Positions 8,690-17,486 of a stretch of 64,000 nucleotides of DNA are shown piece by piece (positions within the stretch are counted from its first letter, which is position 1; each line of letters opens with the position of its first letter). A program made the position numbers and the translations under genes. The stretch is taken from positions 3,652,035-3,716,034 of the forward strand of contig NZ_KI912577.1 in assembly GCF_000519085.1 (NCBI RefSeq), read 5' to 3'. The notes below the pieces were generated by a model. It did not search any database. It saw nothing but the letters and a program-made list of their open reading frames with translations, and was not told the DNA's origin. The stretch is from Methylobacterium sp. 10 (GTDB taxonomy: Bacteria > Pseudomonadota > Alphaproteobacteria > Rhizobiales > Beijerinckiaceae).

Positions 8690-9793
8690 ATGTTTCTCGC
8701 CGACGAGACTCTGCAGGACATCGAAGACTCGCTCGTTACGTCCGCGCTTCAATCTCATGACTGGGACAACGCGGTCTCCAGGATCGCGACCGCGACAGGC
8801 GCGAGGGGGGTCGTCGCGATCCCGCTGAAGGGGCGCGTGCCCGGCCTGCCGATGAGCGCCAGTCTCGACGGCTTGGCCGACGGATATTTTCGCGATGGCT
8901 GGTCGAAGAACGACTACCGCGTGAGAGGCGTCCCCAAGCTTCTCAGGACCGGCATGTTCGTCGACCAGGACTATGCCACGCCGGACGCGATGCGATCCGA
9001 GCCGTTCTATGCCGATTACTTGCACAGCCACGGCTTTCAGTGGTCCGCCGGACTGATGGTCCAGGCGGGCGATGATGCCTGGGTGATGATGATGCAGCGG
9101 ACCATCCAGCAGGGGCCCTATACGTTGGACGACCAGATCGCCTTGCGGCGCCTCATCGCCCCCCTCAACCGAGCCGCGCAACTGGCCCATAGCCTCGGCG
9201 AGGCGCGCCTCACGGGCATCGCCGACGCCCTGGAAACGGTCCGCAGTCCGAGCCTGCTCCTCGACAGGACGGGACGGGTGCTGCAGGCGAGCAGCAGCGC
9301 GGAGCGACTGTTCGGACCCGATCTGAACGTGCGGCTGGGGGAACTCGTCGTTCCTTCCGATGCGCAGGCCACGGCCCGGCTTCGCGCGCATGTCGCCGCC
9401 GCCATCTGGTCGGATCCGAAGGGTGTCTCACTGTCCCGGGCGCCGGTCGTCGTCCGCAGGGTGGGCAAGCGGCCCCTCACCCTTCGTGCCCAGCCGCTCC
9501 GCAAGGCAGGCCTGGAGTATTTCGACGGCTGCCGGGCCATTCTGACGATCACGGATCTCAACGAAAGCGGGGACCTCGACGGCGATGTCCTCAAGACGTC
9601 GTACGGGCTCACGCCACGGGAAGCCGAGCTGTGCCACAGCCTGCTCGCCGGCCACAGCACCAAGGAATGCGCCGACAGGCTCGGCATGTCGATCCATACG
9701 ACACGGACGCATCTGAAGAAGATCTTCGTCAAAACCGACACGGACAGTCAGACAGAACTGATGATCGTCCTGAGCCGGCATTTCGGGCTCTAG
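8690..9793 (+). CDS. LuxR-family transcriptional regulator with PAS-like middle
   Basis: 367 residues. The first 170 show no named motif beyond FRDGWSKNDYRVRG and YADYLHSHGFQWSAG, a pattern I associate with autoinducer/PAS-like sensing parts of alphaproteobacterial LuxR proteins. Residues 180-290 read like a PAS domain (PSLLLDRTGRVLQASSSAE). The C-terminus is a clear LuxR HTH: YGLTPREAELCHSLLAGHS then TKECADRLGMSIHTTRTHLK. It lacks a phospho-acceptor receiver domain, so it should respond to a small molecule or a partner. It stands alone, followed by an aldo/keto reductase 182 bases on. The palindrome at 8632 may be its own operator. Confidence 0.8.
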   Translation: MFLADETLQDIEDSLVTSALQSHDWDNAVSRIATATGARGVVAIPLKGRVPGLPMSASLDGLADGYFRDGWSKNDYRVRGVPKLLRTGMFVDQDYATPDAMRSEPFYADYLHSHGFQWSAGLMVQAGDDAWVMMMQRTIQQGPYTLDDQIALRRLIAPLNRAAQLAHSLGEARLTGIADALETVRSPSLLLDRTGRVLQASSSAERLFGPDLNVRLGELVVPSDAQATARLRAHVAAAIWSDPKGVSLSRAPVVVRRVGKRPLTLRAQPLRKAGLEYFDGCRAILTITDLNESGDLDGDVLKTSYGLTPREAELCHSLLAGHSTKECADRLGMSIHTTRTHLKKIFVKTDTDSQTELMIVLSRHFGL

Positions 9794-9975
9794 CCTCAAG
9801 ACAAACCACCCCTGATCTTGGCGGGCGAGATCCTTTGGCCGATGGGGGATCTTGCGAGGCTGCGATGACATCCCGCGACCCGTTCGCCCTATCGCGCACC
9901 CCGTGCGGAGGGGGGCGTATTACCAGGCCGATCACGAGGTTCTACACTCCCGCCCCTCACACAGGAGCGAGATGC

Positions 9976-10857
9976 ATGACCGATATCGCACGAGCCGGGA
10001 CCTATGCCCTCGGAGACCGCACGGTGAAGCGCCTGGGCTACGGCGCGATGCAATTGGCGGGTCCCGGTGTCTTCGGCCCACCGAAGGATCGGGCCGGGGC
10101 CATCGCGGTGCTGCGCGAAGCGGTCGCGCGCGGCGTCGACCATATCGACACCAGCGACTTCTATGGACCGCACATCACCAACCAGATCATCCGCGAAGCA
10201 CTCCACCCCTATCCCGACGACCTCGTGATCGTCACCAAGATCGGAGCCAGGCGTGGTGCCGACGCCTCCTGGAACCCGGCCTTCTCCGCTGCGGACCTCA
10301 CGGGTGCTGTCCATGACAACCTGCGCAACCTCGGCGTCGAGGCTCTCGACGTCGTCAATCTCAGGATCATGCTCGACGTGCATGGACCGGCCGAGGGCTC
10401 CATCGAAGCGCCGCTCTCCGTCCTCGCCGATCTCCAGCGCCAGGGACTCGTCCGCCGGATCGGGCTCAGCAACGTGACGGCACGGCAGGTGGCGGAGAGC
10501 CGATCCATCGCGACGATCGTCTGCGTCCAGAACCAGTACAATCTGGCGCATCGGGCCGACGACGCGCTGATCGACGATCTGGCGGCATCCGGCACCGCCT
10601 ATGTCCCGTTCTTCCCCCTAGGCGGCTTCAGCCCGATCCAATCGACGACCCTGAGCACGGTCGCCGAAGGGCTCGGCGCGACACCGATGCAGGTGGCCCT
10701 GGCCTGGCTGCTGCGCCGCTCTCCCAACATCCTGCTGATCCCCGGCACGTCGTCGGTCGAGCACCTGCGCGAGAACCTGGCCGCGACGGAGCTCGACCTG
10801 TCGGACGACACGATGGCGGCGCTAGACCGCATCGCCCCCCGGTCCGAGGAAGGCTGA
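9976..10857 (+). CDS. Aldo/keto reductase
   Basis: 293 residues from ATG 9976, with AGGAG at 9963-9967. It shows the TIM-barrel AKR pattern: LGYGAMQLAG at the start, HIDTSDFYGPH near residue 58 with catalytic Asp and Tyr, VTKIGARRG near residue 86 with the catalytic lysine, RIGLSNVTARQV near residue 163, VQNQYNL, and LLIPGTSSVEHLRENL near the C-terminus for NADP(H) binding. The usual catalytic histidine position reads VVNLRIM and lacks His, as in some Tas/YcsN-like or pyridoxal-reductase-like branches. It probably reduces an aldehyde with NADPH in the cytoplasm. It is monocistronic. Confidence 0.88.
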   Translation: MTDIARAGTYALGDRTVKRLGYGAMQLAGPGVFGPPKDRAGAIAVLREAVARGVDHIDTSDFYGPHITNQIIREALHPYPDDLVIVTKIGARRGADASWNPAFSAADLTGAVHDNLRNLGVEALDVVNLRIMLDVHGPAEGSIEAPLSVLADLQRQGLVRRIGLSNVTARQVAESRSIATIVCVQNQYNLAHRADDALIDDLAASGTAYVPFFPLGGFSPIQSTTLSTVAEGLGATPMQVALAWLLRRSPNILLIPGTSSVEHLRENLAATELDLSDDTMAALDRIAPRSEEG

Positions 10858-11321
10858 CGCGGCGACGAAGCGTCCTCGGCCGGGTGACGAAAGGATCATC
10901 GGGGGCAAAGCTCGTCCCCGATGATCGCGCCTGGGCATATCGAACGGCGGGGGACGTCGCGGCAGGGAAGGGGAGGCGCTCCACGCCCCGGAATCCGATG
11001 TCCCGGATCGAAGCGACCGGAACGGCCTGTCTCGATATCAGGCTGTCGGCACAAGCACTTCCGTCACGGATGACCCTGCGACACTCATTCCCGAGACAGG
11101 GAGGGATTATAACAACAACACCCTTCACTGTGCTTGTTGCGCCAAAGCACAAAGCGATGGTATTTGTTATATCAATCAATCTTACCTGTTCGGCATCTTT
11201 AATCCACGGCGTCATGTGCGTGCCGACACGCCACAGAGGAGATTATTACTTCATATTGGCTTCATGCAGAAGAAGCAGCCAAGACGCGGCGGCTTCACAA
11301 GACAAGAAAGCTGTTGCTCAC
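10858..11321. other. Intergenic stretch with an AT-rich part
   Basis: These 464 bases hold no credible gene. The segment 11100-11320 is clearly richer in A/T than the rest of the window (for example ATTTGTTATATCAATCAAT near 11160), so it may contain the promoter of the small exported protein at 11322 or be acquired DNA. Confidence 0.45.
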
Positions 11322-11582
11322 ATGAAGACTTACATTGCCGCCCTCTCGACCGCCCTCGTCATGGGACTGGCCTCGATCTCGCCCACGACGGCGATGGAGC
11401 GCCCTTCGCGTTACACCACGTTCAACCCCTATGACGTCGACACCACCCATTCGATCCAGGCCGATCGTCGGGCTCCCTCGTCGTTCGGTTGTCCGATGAG
11501 TTCGGCAGCCGAGGGCAACGCCAACCAGCAGACCCGCGAGGTCATGCAATATGGCCAGACGTCCGGCGGAAGCCGCTGCTGA
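11322..11582 (+). CDS. Small exported protein, unknown
   Basis: An 86-residue protein with a signal peptide (MKTYIAALSTALVMGLASIS then a PTTAME cleavage region around residue 25). The mature part is short, polar and has two cysteines (FGCPMSS and the C-terminal SRC), so one periplasmic disulfide is possible. I recognise no family. It stands alone after a long AT-rich leader, which suggests its own strong or regulated promoter. Confidence 0.6.
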   Translation: MKTYIAALSTALVMGLASISPTTAMERPSRYTTFNPYDVDTTHSIQADRRAPSSFGCPMSSAAEGNANQQTREVMQYGQTSGGSRC

Positions 11583-11641
11583 TCTCAAGCCTCGATGAGC
11601 CGGACCATAGATCTGGCTCACCGAGGCCCGGCACAAACCAG

Positions 11642-11839
11642 TCAGGACAGTTCTTTGGCATCAATGCTGAAAGTGTTTTCATACTTCATGGTCGGCGTCG
11701 CATCGGTGATGTTCGCAGCAACCATCGTTGGCTCCGCCAATATCCTGATGAGTTCGTAGCTCATCGTTCTAAATCCGCGGTACGGATCGGCTCCTTCCCA
11801 TGCGGCGACATCCGCTATGGGAGGGAGCCGATTCCTCAT
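11642..11839 (-). CDS. Small hypothetical protein
   Basis: A 65-residue frame ending YENTFSIDAKELS. A shorter form begins MSYELIRILAEPTM. Composition is plausible for a small soluble protein and it follows the 11895 gene on the same strand, but no family is recognised and it could be spurious. Confidence 0.33.
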   Translation of the reverse strand: MRNRLPPIADVAAWEGADPYRGFRTMSYELIRILAEPTMVAANITDATPTMKYENTFSIDAKELS

Positions 11840-11894
11840 TCGCCCGATTGAACCGCGCGAGAATTCGGATACGGCAGACCTTCGCCGTCCGGCC

Positions 11895-12203
11895 TCAGGG
11901 CCGGCGCATCTGCTTGCCGGCGTAGGCAACGAGCTGGGAAAAGGCCAGGGCCGCCGCCGAGGCCTGGACCCGGCTCGGATACGGCATCGGAGAACGAGCG
12001 ACCTCCTGGCCGTAGGCGTCGCGCAGGGACCAGCCCCAGCGCCCGACCCGCTCCTCCAGCACGTCGAAATGCATGGTCCGGTCTCCGCTCGTGCGGGGCG
12101 ACGGCGCGCTTGCCGCCGAACCGGCACTCGCCCGCCTCGACATGCCCGAGGGCAGGCCGGCAGGAGCGAGATTCCCCGATATCCACAGGTCGGCCGTCTG
12201 CAT
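11895..12203 (-). CDS. Small protein with a YegP/DUF1508-like C-terminus
   Basis: 102 residues. The C-terminal half (HFDVLEERVGRWGWSLRDAY, then GQEVARSPMPYPSRVQAS) resembles the short beta-hairpin repeat of YegP/DUF1508 proteins, in which a 'W.W.L....G..IA.S..Y.S' pattern recurs. The first 42 residues are low-complexity, so translation may begin at the inner Met at residue 44. Function unknown; weak resemblance only. Confidence 0.5.
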   Translation of the reverse strand: MQTADLWISGNLAPAGLPSGMSRRASAGSAASAPSPRTSGDRTMHFDVLEERVGRWGWSLRDAYGQEVARSPMPYPSRVQASAAALAFSQLVAYAGKQMRRP

Positions 12204-12337
12204 CTTGACCTCCGCGCTTGAACTCTATGTTCACTATATGTTCTTACTCGCGGAGTGTCCACCATGCTGTCGACCCCTATGGCGCGGATCGCCTGCGGCC
12301 CTCTCGCCTGTGCCGTCGAGGCCTGCCCGACAGGAGA

Positions 12338-12470
12338 GGCTACTGGATTCACACCTCTGCTCGACGGCTGTTCGCTCTATCCAAGAGGGTTCGACTCGAG
12401 GCGCGACAAGCCCCCTCTCCTGGAAGGAAAGGGGACCCGCGCATCCCGCGAGATCTGTGAATGCCGTAGC
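12338..12470. repeat. Dispersed inverted-repeat element, copy 1
   Basis: A unit reading GCTACTGGATTCACACCTCT (from 12339) is matched in inverse orientation by CCCGCGAGATCTGTGAATGC with trailing CGTAGC (12445-12470). Between them lies CCCTCTCCTGGAAGGAAAGG. The same units occur in a larger array at 51898-52147: 12339-12372 is 31/34 identical to the reverse complement of 52057-52090. No gene is present from 12204 to 12553 apart from this element. Confidence 0.75.
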
Positions 12471-12553
12471 AGGAGAGGAATGGATGGCGAGGGCCATGGC
12501 CGCCCCGTCATCGAGGGGCGCGCGGGGCGCATCGCCCCTGTCGGAGGCCTGAC

Positions 12554-12820
12554 ATGGAGCGCCTCTGCGACGTGAGGGCCTCGCATCTGGTCATAGCCTG
12601 CGGTCCCTGCGGGCGCCGTGGCGTCTATCGTGTCGCCCGCCTGCGCGAGCGTTTCGGCGATCACGCCTCGACCCTGGATGTCTATCTGAGTCTGACGCAA
12701 ACCTGCCGCTGGCAGCGCGAGGTCGGCAGCCGGCCGCACAATGTCTACGCGGCAGGGTGCCGGGCCAAGCTCGACACGTCGGGCGGGGCCGTCGCGAACG
12801 GCCTGCCCTCGCGGACATAG
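12554..12820 (+). CDS. Small cysteine-containing protein, unknown
   Basis: An 88-residue protein with a GGAGG ribosome site just upstream. It contains ACGPCGRRGVYRVARLRERF near residue 15, and further cysteines in TQTCRW and AAGCRAK. The CxxC pair and later cysteines suggest a zinc ribbon. Similar short proteins with the 'C.PC.R.G.Y...RL...G' pattern are common as unannotated genes in Methylobacterium, as far as I recall. No operon partner is evident. Confidence 0.65.
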   Translation: MERLCDVRASHLVIACGPCGRRGVYRVARLRERFGDHASTLDVYLSLTQTCRWQREVGSRPHNVYAAGCRAKLDTSGGAVANGLPSRT

Positions 12821-12865
12821 GCGTAGGACGATTCCCCGACGCCACTGGGTCCGGTGCGAAAAGAT

Positions 12866-13162
12866 TCAGGCATCGTCTTCGCGGCCGAACACCTCGCCCT
12901 CTTCGGCAAGCCGGGCATCCGCCTCGTCCGTCCGCAACTCCAGCAGGGCGCGGTACTCCCGCAGCCGCTGCCGGAGCGGCGTGCCCGCCTCCTTGCCATC
13001 GGCCGGCGCATCCGTCTCGAGGGCGCAGCCCTCGATCGCCTCCGAGGTCTGCCGGCCGACGGCCGCGCGGTCCGCCTCGCTCAATCCGGCCGGGTCGCCG
13101 AGGCCGAGCTCCGCCGCGATCAGGGCCGCGATCTCCTCGCGTTTCTCATCCAGCTTCGACAT
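12866..13162 (-). CDS. Small acidic helical protein, unknown
   Basis: 98 residues from ATG 13162, which has GGTGAGG upstream; an in-frame ATG at 13174 is the alternative. The translation is charged and helical (SKLDEKREEIAALIAAELGL, later LRQRLREYRALLELRTDEAD) with no membrane part. It is divergent from rsgA with 129 bases between. The opposite strand has a long open frame here, but that frame is arginine/proline-rich and is the less likely coding strand. No family recognised. Confidence 0.5.
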   Translation of the reverse strand: MSKLDEKREEIAALIAAELGLGDPAGLSEADRAAVGRQTSEAIEGCALETDAPADGKEAGTPLRQRLREYRALLELRTDEADARLAEEGEVFGREDDA

Positions 13163-13291
13163 CGCCTCACCCATCCCCTCGAATCCGGTACGGCGATGAT
13201 CGGGCACCTTGCCGCCGGGGAGCAAGAGGACCGGCGCCGGAAGACAGGTGGGGCGCTGGTCAATCCGCCAAGGCCCTGTCATGGCTGGCCG

Positions 13292-14308
13292 GTGACCGAT
13301 GATCTCAGCAACTCCCATCCCCTGCGGCCCTCCCGTCTCGGATGGTCCGATTTCTTCGAGGAGCAACGTGAACCGGCCGAGGCCGGTCTCGTGCCCATGC
13401 GGATCGCGACGGTTCACCGCTCCCGCCTGACCGCCCTGTCCCTCACGGGGCCGGTGGGGCTCGTGCTCCCGGTCCATACCCAGACCGGCGATTTCGCCGT
13501 GGGGGATTGGGTCCTGGTCGAGGCCGAGACCGGAACGATGCGCCGCCGACTGTCGCGCAGGAGCGTGCTGCAACGACGCAACGAAGGCGGAGGCCCGCTG
13601 CAGCTGGCCGCGGCCAATGTCGATACCCTCTTCGTCGTCACGTCGTGCAACGCCGATTTCAACATCGCCCGGCTGGAGCGCTACCTGGCGCTCGCCAACC
13701 AGGGGGGCACGAATCCCGTCATCGTCCTCACCAAGGCCGACATGGCGCCCGATGCCGAGGCCTACCGGCGGCAGGCCGCGGGCCTGCAGCGCGACCTCGC
13801 CGTCGTGACGGTCAATCCGCGTCTCCCCGCCGCCGTGACGCTCCTCGCCCCCTGGTGCGGCGAGGGTCTCACCGTGGCGGTCGTCGGCTCCTCGGGGGTG
13901 GGGAAATCGACCCTGGTCAACACGCTCGCCGGCCCGGACCAGGACCTCCCCCAGGAAACCGGCGGAATCCGCGAACACGACGCCAAGGGTCGTCACACCA
14001 CCACGTCACGCTCCCTCCATGCCATCGCGGGCGGCGGCTGGGTCATCGATACGCCGGGGATGCGCACGCTGCATGTGAGCGACGCTGCGGAGGGTATCGA
14101 CACGCTGTTCGCCGAGATCGTCGAGCTGGCTCCCTCCTGCCGGTTCCGCGACTGCACTCATGCCCACGAGCCCGGCTGCGCGGTTCAGGCCGCCGTCGCG
14201 GAGGGCGCGCTCGATCCCGAACGCCTGACCCGGTGGCGCAAGCTCCTCGACGAGAACCGGACCAACACCCCGGTTGTCACCGGATCGCGCGGCAGCCGTC
14301 GGCGCTGA
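13292..14308 (+). CDS. rsgA: Ribosome small-subunit-dependent GTPase RsgA
   Basis: 338 residues from GTG 13292; the open frame extends further upstream but without coding character. After an N-terminal OB-fold (residues 1-85), the GTPase motifs come in the permuted order that defines the YjeQ/RsgA family: TKAD (G4) near residue 148, GSSGVGKSTLVNTLAG (G1) near 200, then DTPGMR (G3) near 252. The C-terminal zinc knuckle CRFRDCTHAHEPGC follows near residue 282. RsgA checks late maturation of the 30S subunit and releases RbfA. It is followed by gpmA 47 bases on in the same direction. Confidence 0.93.
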   Translation: MTDDLSNSHPLRPSRLGWSDFFEEQREPAEAGLVPMRIATVHRSRLTALSLTGPVGLVLPVHTQTGDFAVGDWVLVEAETGTMRRRLSRRSVLQRRNEGGGPLQLAAANVDTLFVVTSCNADFNIARLERYLALANQGGTNPVIVLTKADMAPDAEAYRRQAAGLQRDLAVVTVNPRLPAAVTLLAPWCGEGLTVAVVGSSGVGKSTLVNTLAGPDQDLPQETGGIREHDAKGRHTTTSRSLHAIAGGGWVIDTPGMRTLHVSDAAEGIDTLFAEIVELAPSCRFRDCTHAHEPGCAVQAAVAEGALDPERLTRWRKLLDENRTNTPVVTGSRGSRRR

Positions 14309-14355
14309 CCCGCAGTCTGACCTCGCCCAGCCTCCCTGCGGACACAGCGACCCGA

Positions 14356-14985
14356 ATGCCCCTCATCGACCGAACCCTCGTCATCGTCCGTCACGGTCAA
14401 AGCCTCGACAACGAGCGCGACCTCTTCTCCGGCATCCGCGATCCCGATCTGACGGAACGGGGCGTCGGCGAGGCACGGAACTGCGGGCGCCGAATGAAAG
14501 AGGTCGGGCTCTCCTTCGACCTCGCCTTCACCAGCGAGCTGACGCGAGCGCGGCGCACCCTGAGCCTCATCCTGTCGGAACTCGGACAGCCCGGCTTGGC
14601 GGTCCACCGGAGCGCGGCGCTGAACGAGCGCGATTACGGCGAGCTCGCCGGGCTGAACAAGCGGGAATCCCAGGAGCGCTGGGGGGTCGCGCAGGTTCGC
14701 GCCTGGCGAAAATCCTTCGATGCGGTGCCGCCGGGCGGCGAGAGCCTGGCGATGACCGCCGACCGGCTTCTTCCCTACTATCGGGACGAGATCGAATCCC
14801 GAGTTCGCGGGGGCCAGCGGGTTCTGCTGGTGGCGCACGGCAATTCGTTGCGGGCGCTGATCATGCATCTCGACCGGATCAGTGCCGATGCGGTCGCCGA
14901 CGTGCACCTCGCCACGGCCCAGACCCTGGCCTATCGCCTCGACGAACGGGGCAGGGTGGTCGACAAACAGGCGTTCCCCGCCTGA
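14356..14985 (+). CDS. gpmA: 2,3-bisphosphoglycerate-dependent phosphoglycerate mutase
   Basis: 209 residues. The histidine-phosphatase signature LVIVRHGQSLDNER holds the phospho-accepting His near residue 12. FTSELTRARRTL, LNERDYGELAGLNKRE and PPGGESLAMT follow, and VAHGNSLRALIMHLD near residue 165 carries the second catalytic histidine. The 'ERDYGxLxGLNK' block is specific to the dPGM mutases rather than general phosphatases. It interconverts 3- and 2-phosphoglycerate in glycolysis, gluconeogenesis and the serine cycle. It is shorter than the 230-250-residue enterobacterial form, which is common in alphaproteobacteria. Confidence 0.9.
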   Translation: MPLIDRTLVIVRHGQSLDNERDLFSGIRDPDLTERGVGEARNCGRRMKEVGLSFDLAFTSELTRARRTLSLILSELGQPGLAVHRSAALNERDYGELAGLNKRESQERWGVAQVRAWRKSFDAVPPGGESLAMTADRLLPYYRDEIESRVRGGQRVLLVAHGNSLRALIMHLDRISADAVADVHLATAQTLAYRLDERGRVVDKQAFPA

Positions 14986-15037
14986 ACCAGAAGGTCGACC
15001 GGGAAGGAAGACCGGAAGGCGCGCCCCCGAACCAGCG

Positions 15038-15424
15038 TCAGCGGGTCCTCAAGGCCTCCCGGTCCCGCGCGAGCTGGCGCCGCGTCCGCATGGGCTCCAT
15101 GTTCGAGAGGGACATCAGCCGATACCCGACGACGAAGAGGGCGAGCGTCATCGCGGCGAAGGCGCCGCCGACGATCAGCGACGCGATCGCCTCAGAACCG
15201 AGGAGGAGCCCCAGCCCTTTGACGATCGCCACCAGGAGCACGAACAATCCGATCAGGACGAAGAGGGCCGCCATCAGGAACAGGATCAGCGGACGTGCCA
15301 CCTGCCCGACCGCCGATCCGACCTCGGCCTGGAACAGGGCGAGCTGCTTCGAGAGGAGGGTCTGGGTTTGCCCGATCGCGTCACCGACGAGGAGCAGGAG
15401 GCTCTTGTCATCCCGGCGGCTCAT
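15038..15424 (-). CDS. Phage-holin-superfamily 3_6-like membrane protein
   Basis: 128 residues. An amphipathic N-terminus (LLVGDAIGQTQTLLSKQLAL) is followed by two strong membrane helices, about residues 44-70 (LILFLMAALFVLIGLFVLLV) and 78-102. The cytoplasmic tail is basic. This fits the Phage_holin_3_6/DUF1469 family of small inner-membrane proteins, which occur outside prophages and have no settled function. It is followed by dinB on the same strand but upstream of it by more than 100 bases, so they are probably separate units. Confidence 0.72.
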   Translation of the reverse strand: MSRRDDKSLLLLVGDAIGQTQTLLSKQLALFQAEVGSAVGQVARPLILFLMAALFVLIGLFVLLVAIVKGLGLLLGSEAIASLIVGGAFAAMTLALFVVGYRLMSLSNMEPMRTRRQLARDREALRTR

Positions 15425-15568
15425 GCATCCCCTCTCATCGACTTGATCCGATCAGACCCGGCCGGTCCATGCGCAGACAAGCCAGATAGGGCACCGCGGT
15501 TGCGCGGCAATCGCCGCCCGCGCGACGCGTCCGGGCTCGCTCTCCCGCCGTCGCCACCGCTGCCGGCA

Positions 15569-16660
15569 TCAGATCGCGAGCCCGAGCTGGCGCGGTCCCT
15601 CCGTCTCACCCTGCTGCAGGCCCGACAGCGAGACACCGAGCAGGCGAACGCTGCGACGGAGGGGGAACACCATGCGGAGCAGTCCCAGCACCGACTGCAT
15701 CATCGCATCGCGACCGGCGACCGGAGCTTCGAAGGACTGCGCCCGGGTGATCTGGACGAAATCCGAGAACTTCACCTTCAGCGTGACGGTGCGTCCCGAG
15801 ACGCCCTTGGCGGTGCAGGAGGTCCAGACCTTGTCGATCAGCGGCGTCAATCGCGCCGCCATGGCGTCGAACTCGGTGAGATCCTCCGAGAATGTGGTCT
15901 CGGCCCCCACCGACTTGCGGATGCGGTGGGCGCGCACCTGCCGCTCGTCGATGCCACGCGCCACCGAATGATAATAGGCCGCCGAGCTGCCGAAGGCCGC
16001 CTGCAGCTCTTCCAGCGAGCGGGCCTTCAAGTCGCGGCCGGTGAGGATGCCGAGGCGCTTCATCTTCGCCTCTGTGACGGGGCCGACGCCGTGGAACCGG
16101 CCGATGGCCAGATCCTCGACGAAGCCCGGCCCCATCACGGGCGTGATCACGAACAGTGCGTCGGGCTTGCGGAAGTCCGACGCGACCTTGGCGAGGAACT
16201 TGTTGTAGGAGACGCCGGCCGAAGCCACGAGGCCGGTCCGTGCGAGGATCTCGGCCCGGATCACTCGCGCCACCTCGGTGGCGGTGGCCAGCCCCTGCAG
16301 GTTCTCGGTGACGTCGAGATAGGCCTCATCGAGGGCCACCGGCTCGATGATCGCGGTATGCTCGGCAAACACCGCGCGGATCTCCTCGGAGATCCCCCGG
16401 TAGACCTCGAAGCGCGGCTTGACGAAGAGGAGGTCGGGGCACAGGCGCCGGGCGGTGACCGAGGGCATGGCCGAGCGGACCCCGAAGACCCGCGCCTCGT
16501 AGCTGGCGGCGGCCACCACGCCGCGCTCGCGCGACCCGCCGACCGCGAGGGGCCGCCCCCGCAGGGCAGGATCGTCCCGCTGCTCCACGGACGCGTAGAA
16601 CGCATCCATGTCGATATGGATGATCTTGCGGACGGGGCTATCGTCGCCGGGACTCGACAT
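15569..16660 (-). CDS. dinB: DNA polymerase IV (Y-family)
   Basis: 363 residues, normal for DinB. The palm motif HIDMDAFYASVEQRDDP at residue 15 holds the first catalytic Asp, and VALDEAYLDVTEN near residue 110 the other acidic pair. The steric-gate region and thumb HhH motif (LAIGRFHGVGPVTEAKMKRL) are intact, and the little-finger domain ends with RLLGVSLSGLQ. It performs error-prone translesion synthesis. A direct-repeat LexA box lies 75 bases before its start, so SOS control is likely. Confidence 0.94.
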   Translation of the reverse strand: MSSPGDDSPVRKIIHIDMDAFYASVEQRDDPALRGRPLAVGGSRERGVVAAASYEARVFGVRSAMPSVTARRLCPDLLFVKPRFEVYRGISEEIRAVFAEHTAIIEPVALDEAYLDVTENLQGLATATEVARVIRAEILARTGLVASAGVSYNKFLAKVASDFRKPDALFVITPVMGPGFVEDLAIGRFHGVGPVTEAKMKRLGILTGRDLKARSLEELQAAFGSSAAYYHSVARGIDERQVRAHRIRKSVGAETTFSEDLTEFDAMAARLTPLIDKVWTSCTAKGVSGRTVTLKVKFSDFVQITRAQSFEAPVAGRDAMMQSVLGLLRMVFPLRRSVRLLGVSLSGLQQGETEGPRQLGLAI

Positions 16661-16734
16661 CGGATCGGGCTGTCACATCGGTGCGCGGGCAATGAGCGGG
16701 CGTCGTTGAGCAGTCATGGTGAGGAAGGCACTGT

Positions 16735-16749
16735 GTTCAGTTTTTGTTC
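16735..16749 (-). promoter_or_regulatory. LexA (SOS) box of dinB
   Basis: GTTC-N7-GTTC on the plus strand (GAAC-N7-GAAC toward dinB), the direct-repeat LexA site typical of alphaproteobacteria. The N7 is AGTTTTT. It is the only such site I noticed near a gene known to be in the SOS regulon. Confidence 0.75.
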
Positions 16750-17035
16750 CTCGCGGTTTCAGCGGCCCGGGTCAACCGGCTGCGGCTGGCGCCGTGGTCT
16801 GGACTCTCCCATGATGGGGTGCACGATGATCCTCTCCCGGTTTGCCGGTTCTCCCGTATTGTGCGGGAAACGGCCGGATCCGGACTGTCGTCCCCGGCGG
16901 CATGTCGAGCGCGATCCGACCGGCTCGGCGCCGGAACGATCTTCATGATGGAGGAGGGCGGCATTCCCCCGGACCATGGCGCTGCACCTCTCGAACCGGG
17001 CACCGGAGAACGACGATGCCAATCGTCTCGCAAAA

Positions 17036-17107
17036 TGTCTCTCGCAAAGCTCCCGCTGCGCCGCCGTGCTGTGAGCGAGACCCGACCGTGACCGGGAGTT
17101 TCGTGAG
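17036..17107 (+). repeat. Dispersed 63-70-bp repeat, copy A
   Basis: Aligns with 27568-27640 with about 80% identity over 58 aligned bases after a shared TGTCT, ending in an identical CCGTGACCGGGAG and then TTTCGTGAG (copy B has one extra T). Its last bases provide the GGGAG ribosome site and the GTG start of the receiver gene at 17103. Confidence 0.7.
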
Positions 17108-17486
17108 GCATTCCAGGCGGGCTCTCCGGGGACGGCGCATCCTGGTGGTGGAAGACGAGTACTTCCTGGCCGATGAACTGGCGCGGGGGTTGGCCGAGGC
17201 CGAAGCCGAGGTGGTCGGTCCCATCGCCACCGCGCAAGGCGCCCTCGATCTCCTCAAAGGCCCGGCTCCGCTCGATGCGGCCATCCTGGATGTGAATCTC
17301 GGAGGCGAGGACGTGCACTCGGTGGCCGATGCGCTCCTCGCCCTTGGCGTCCCGTTCCTGTTCACCACCGGCTACGATCAGGCGACGATCCTCGGCCGCT
17401 ACGCGTCGGTCCGGCTGCTGGAGAAGCCGATGGATACCGCGACGGTGCTGCGCGAGCTCGCCCTCATCCTCGACGACCGGGCATGA
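17103..17486 (+). CDS. Single-domain response regulator
   Basis: 127 residues from GTG 17103, preceded by GGGAG; ATG 17016 is possible but would place the dispersed repeat inside the gene. It is one receiver domain: RRILVVEDEYFLADEL (acidic pocket E-D-E), AAILDVNLGGEDV with the phospho-accepting Asp near residue 62, FLFTTGYDQ with the Thr, and LLEKPMD with the conserved lysine. With no output domain it would act by protein contact, as do the receiver proteins that accompany HWE kinases in alphaproteobacteria. The large HWE kinase starts 165 bases downstream on the same strand. Confidence 0.82.
   Translation: MRHSRRALRGRRILVVEDEYFLADELARGLAEAEAEVVGPIATAQGALDLLKGPAPLDAAILDVNLGGEDVHSVADALLALGVPFLFTTGYDQATILGRYASVRLLEKPMDTATVLRELALILDDRA

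Noticed and set aside
12854..13291. Upstream extension of the rsgA frame
   Set aside because: The residues before GTG 13292 lack coding character, and the opposite strand has a better small gene at 12866-13162.
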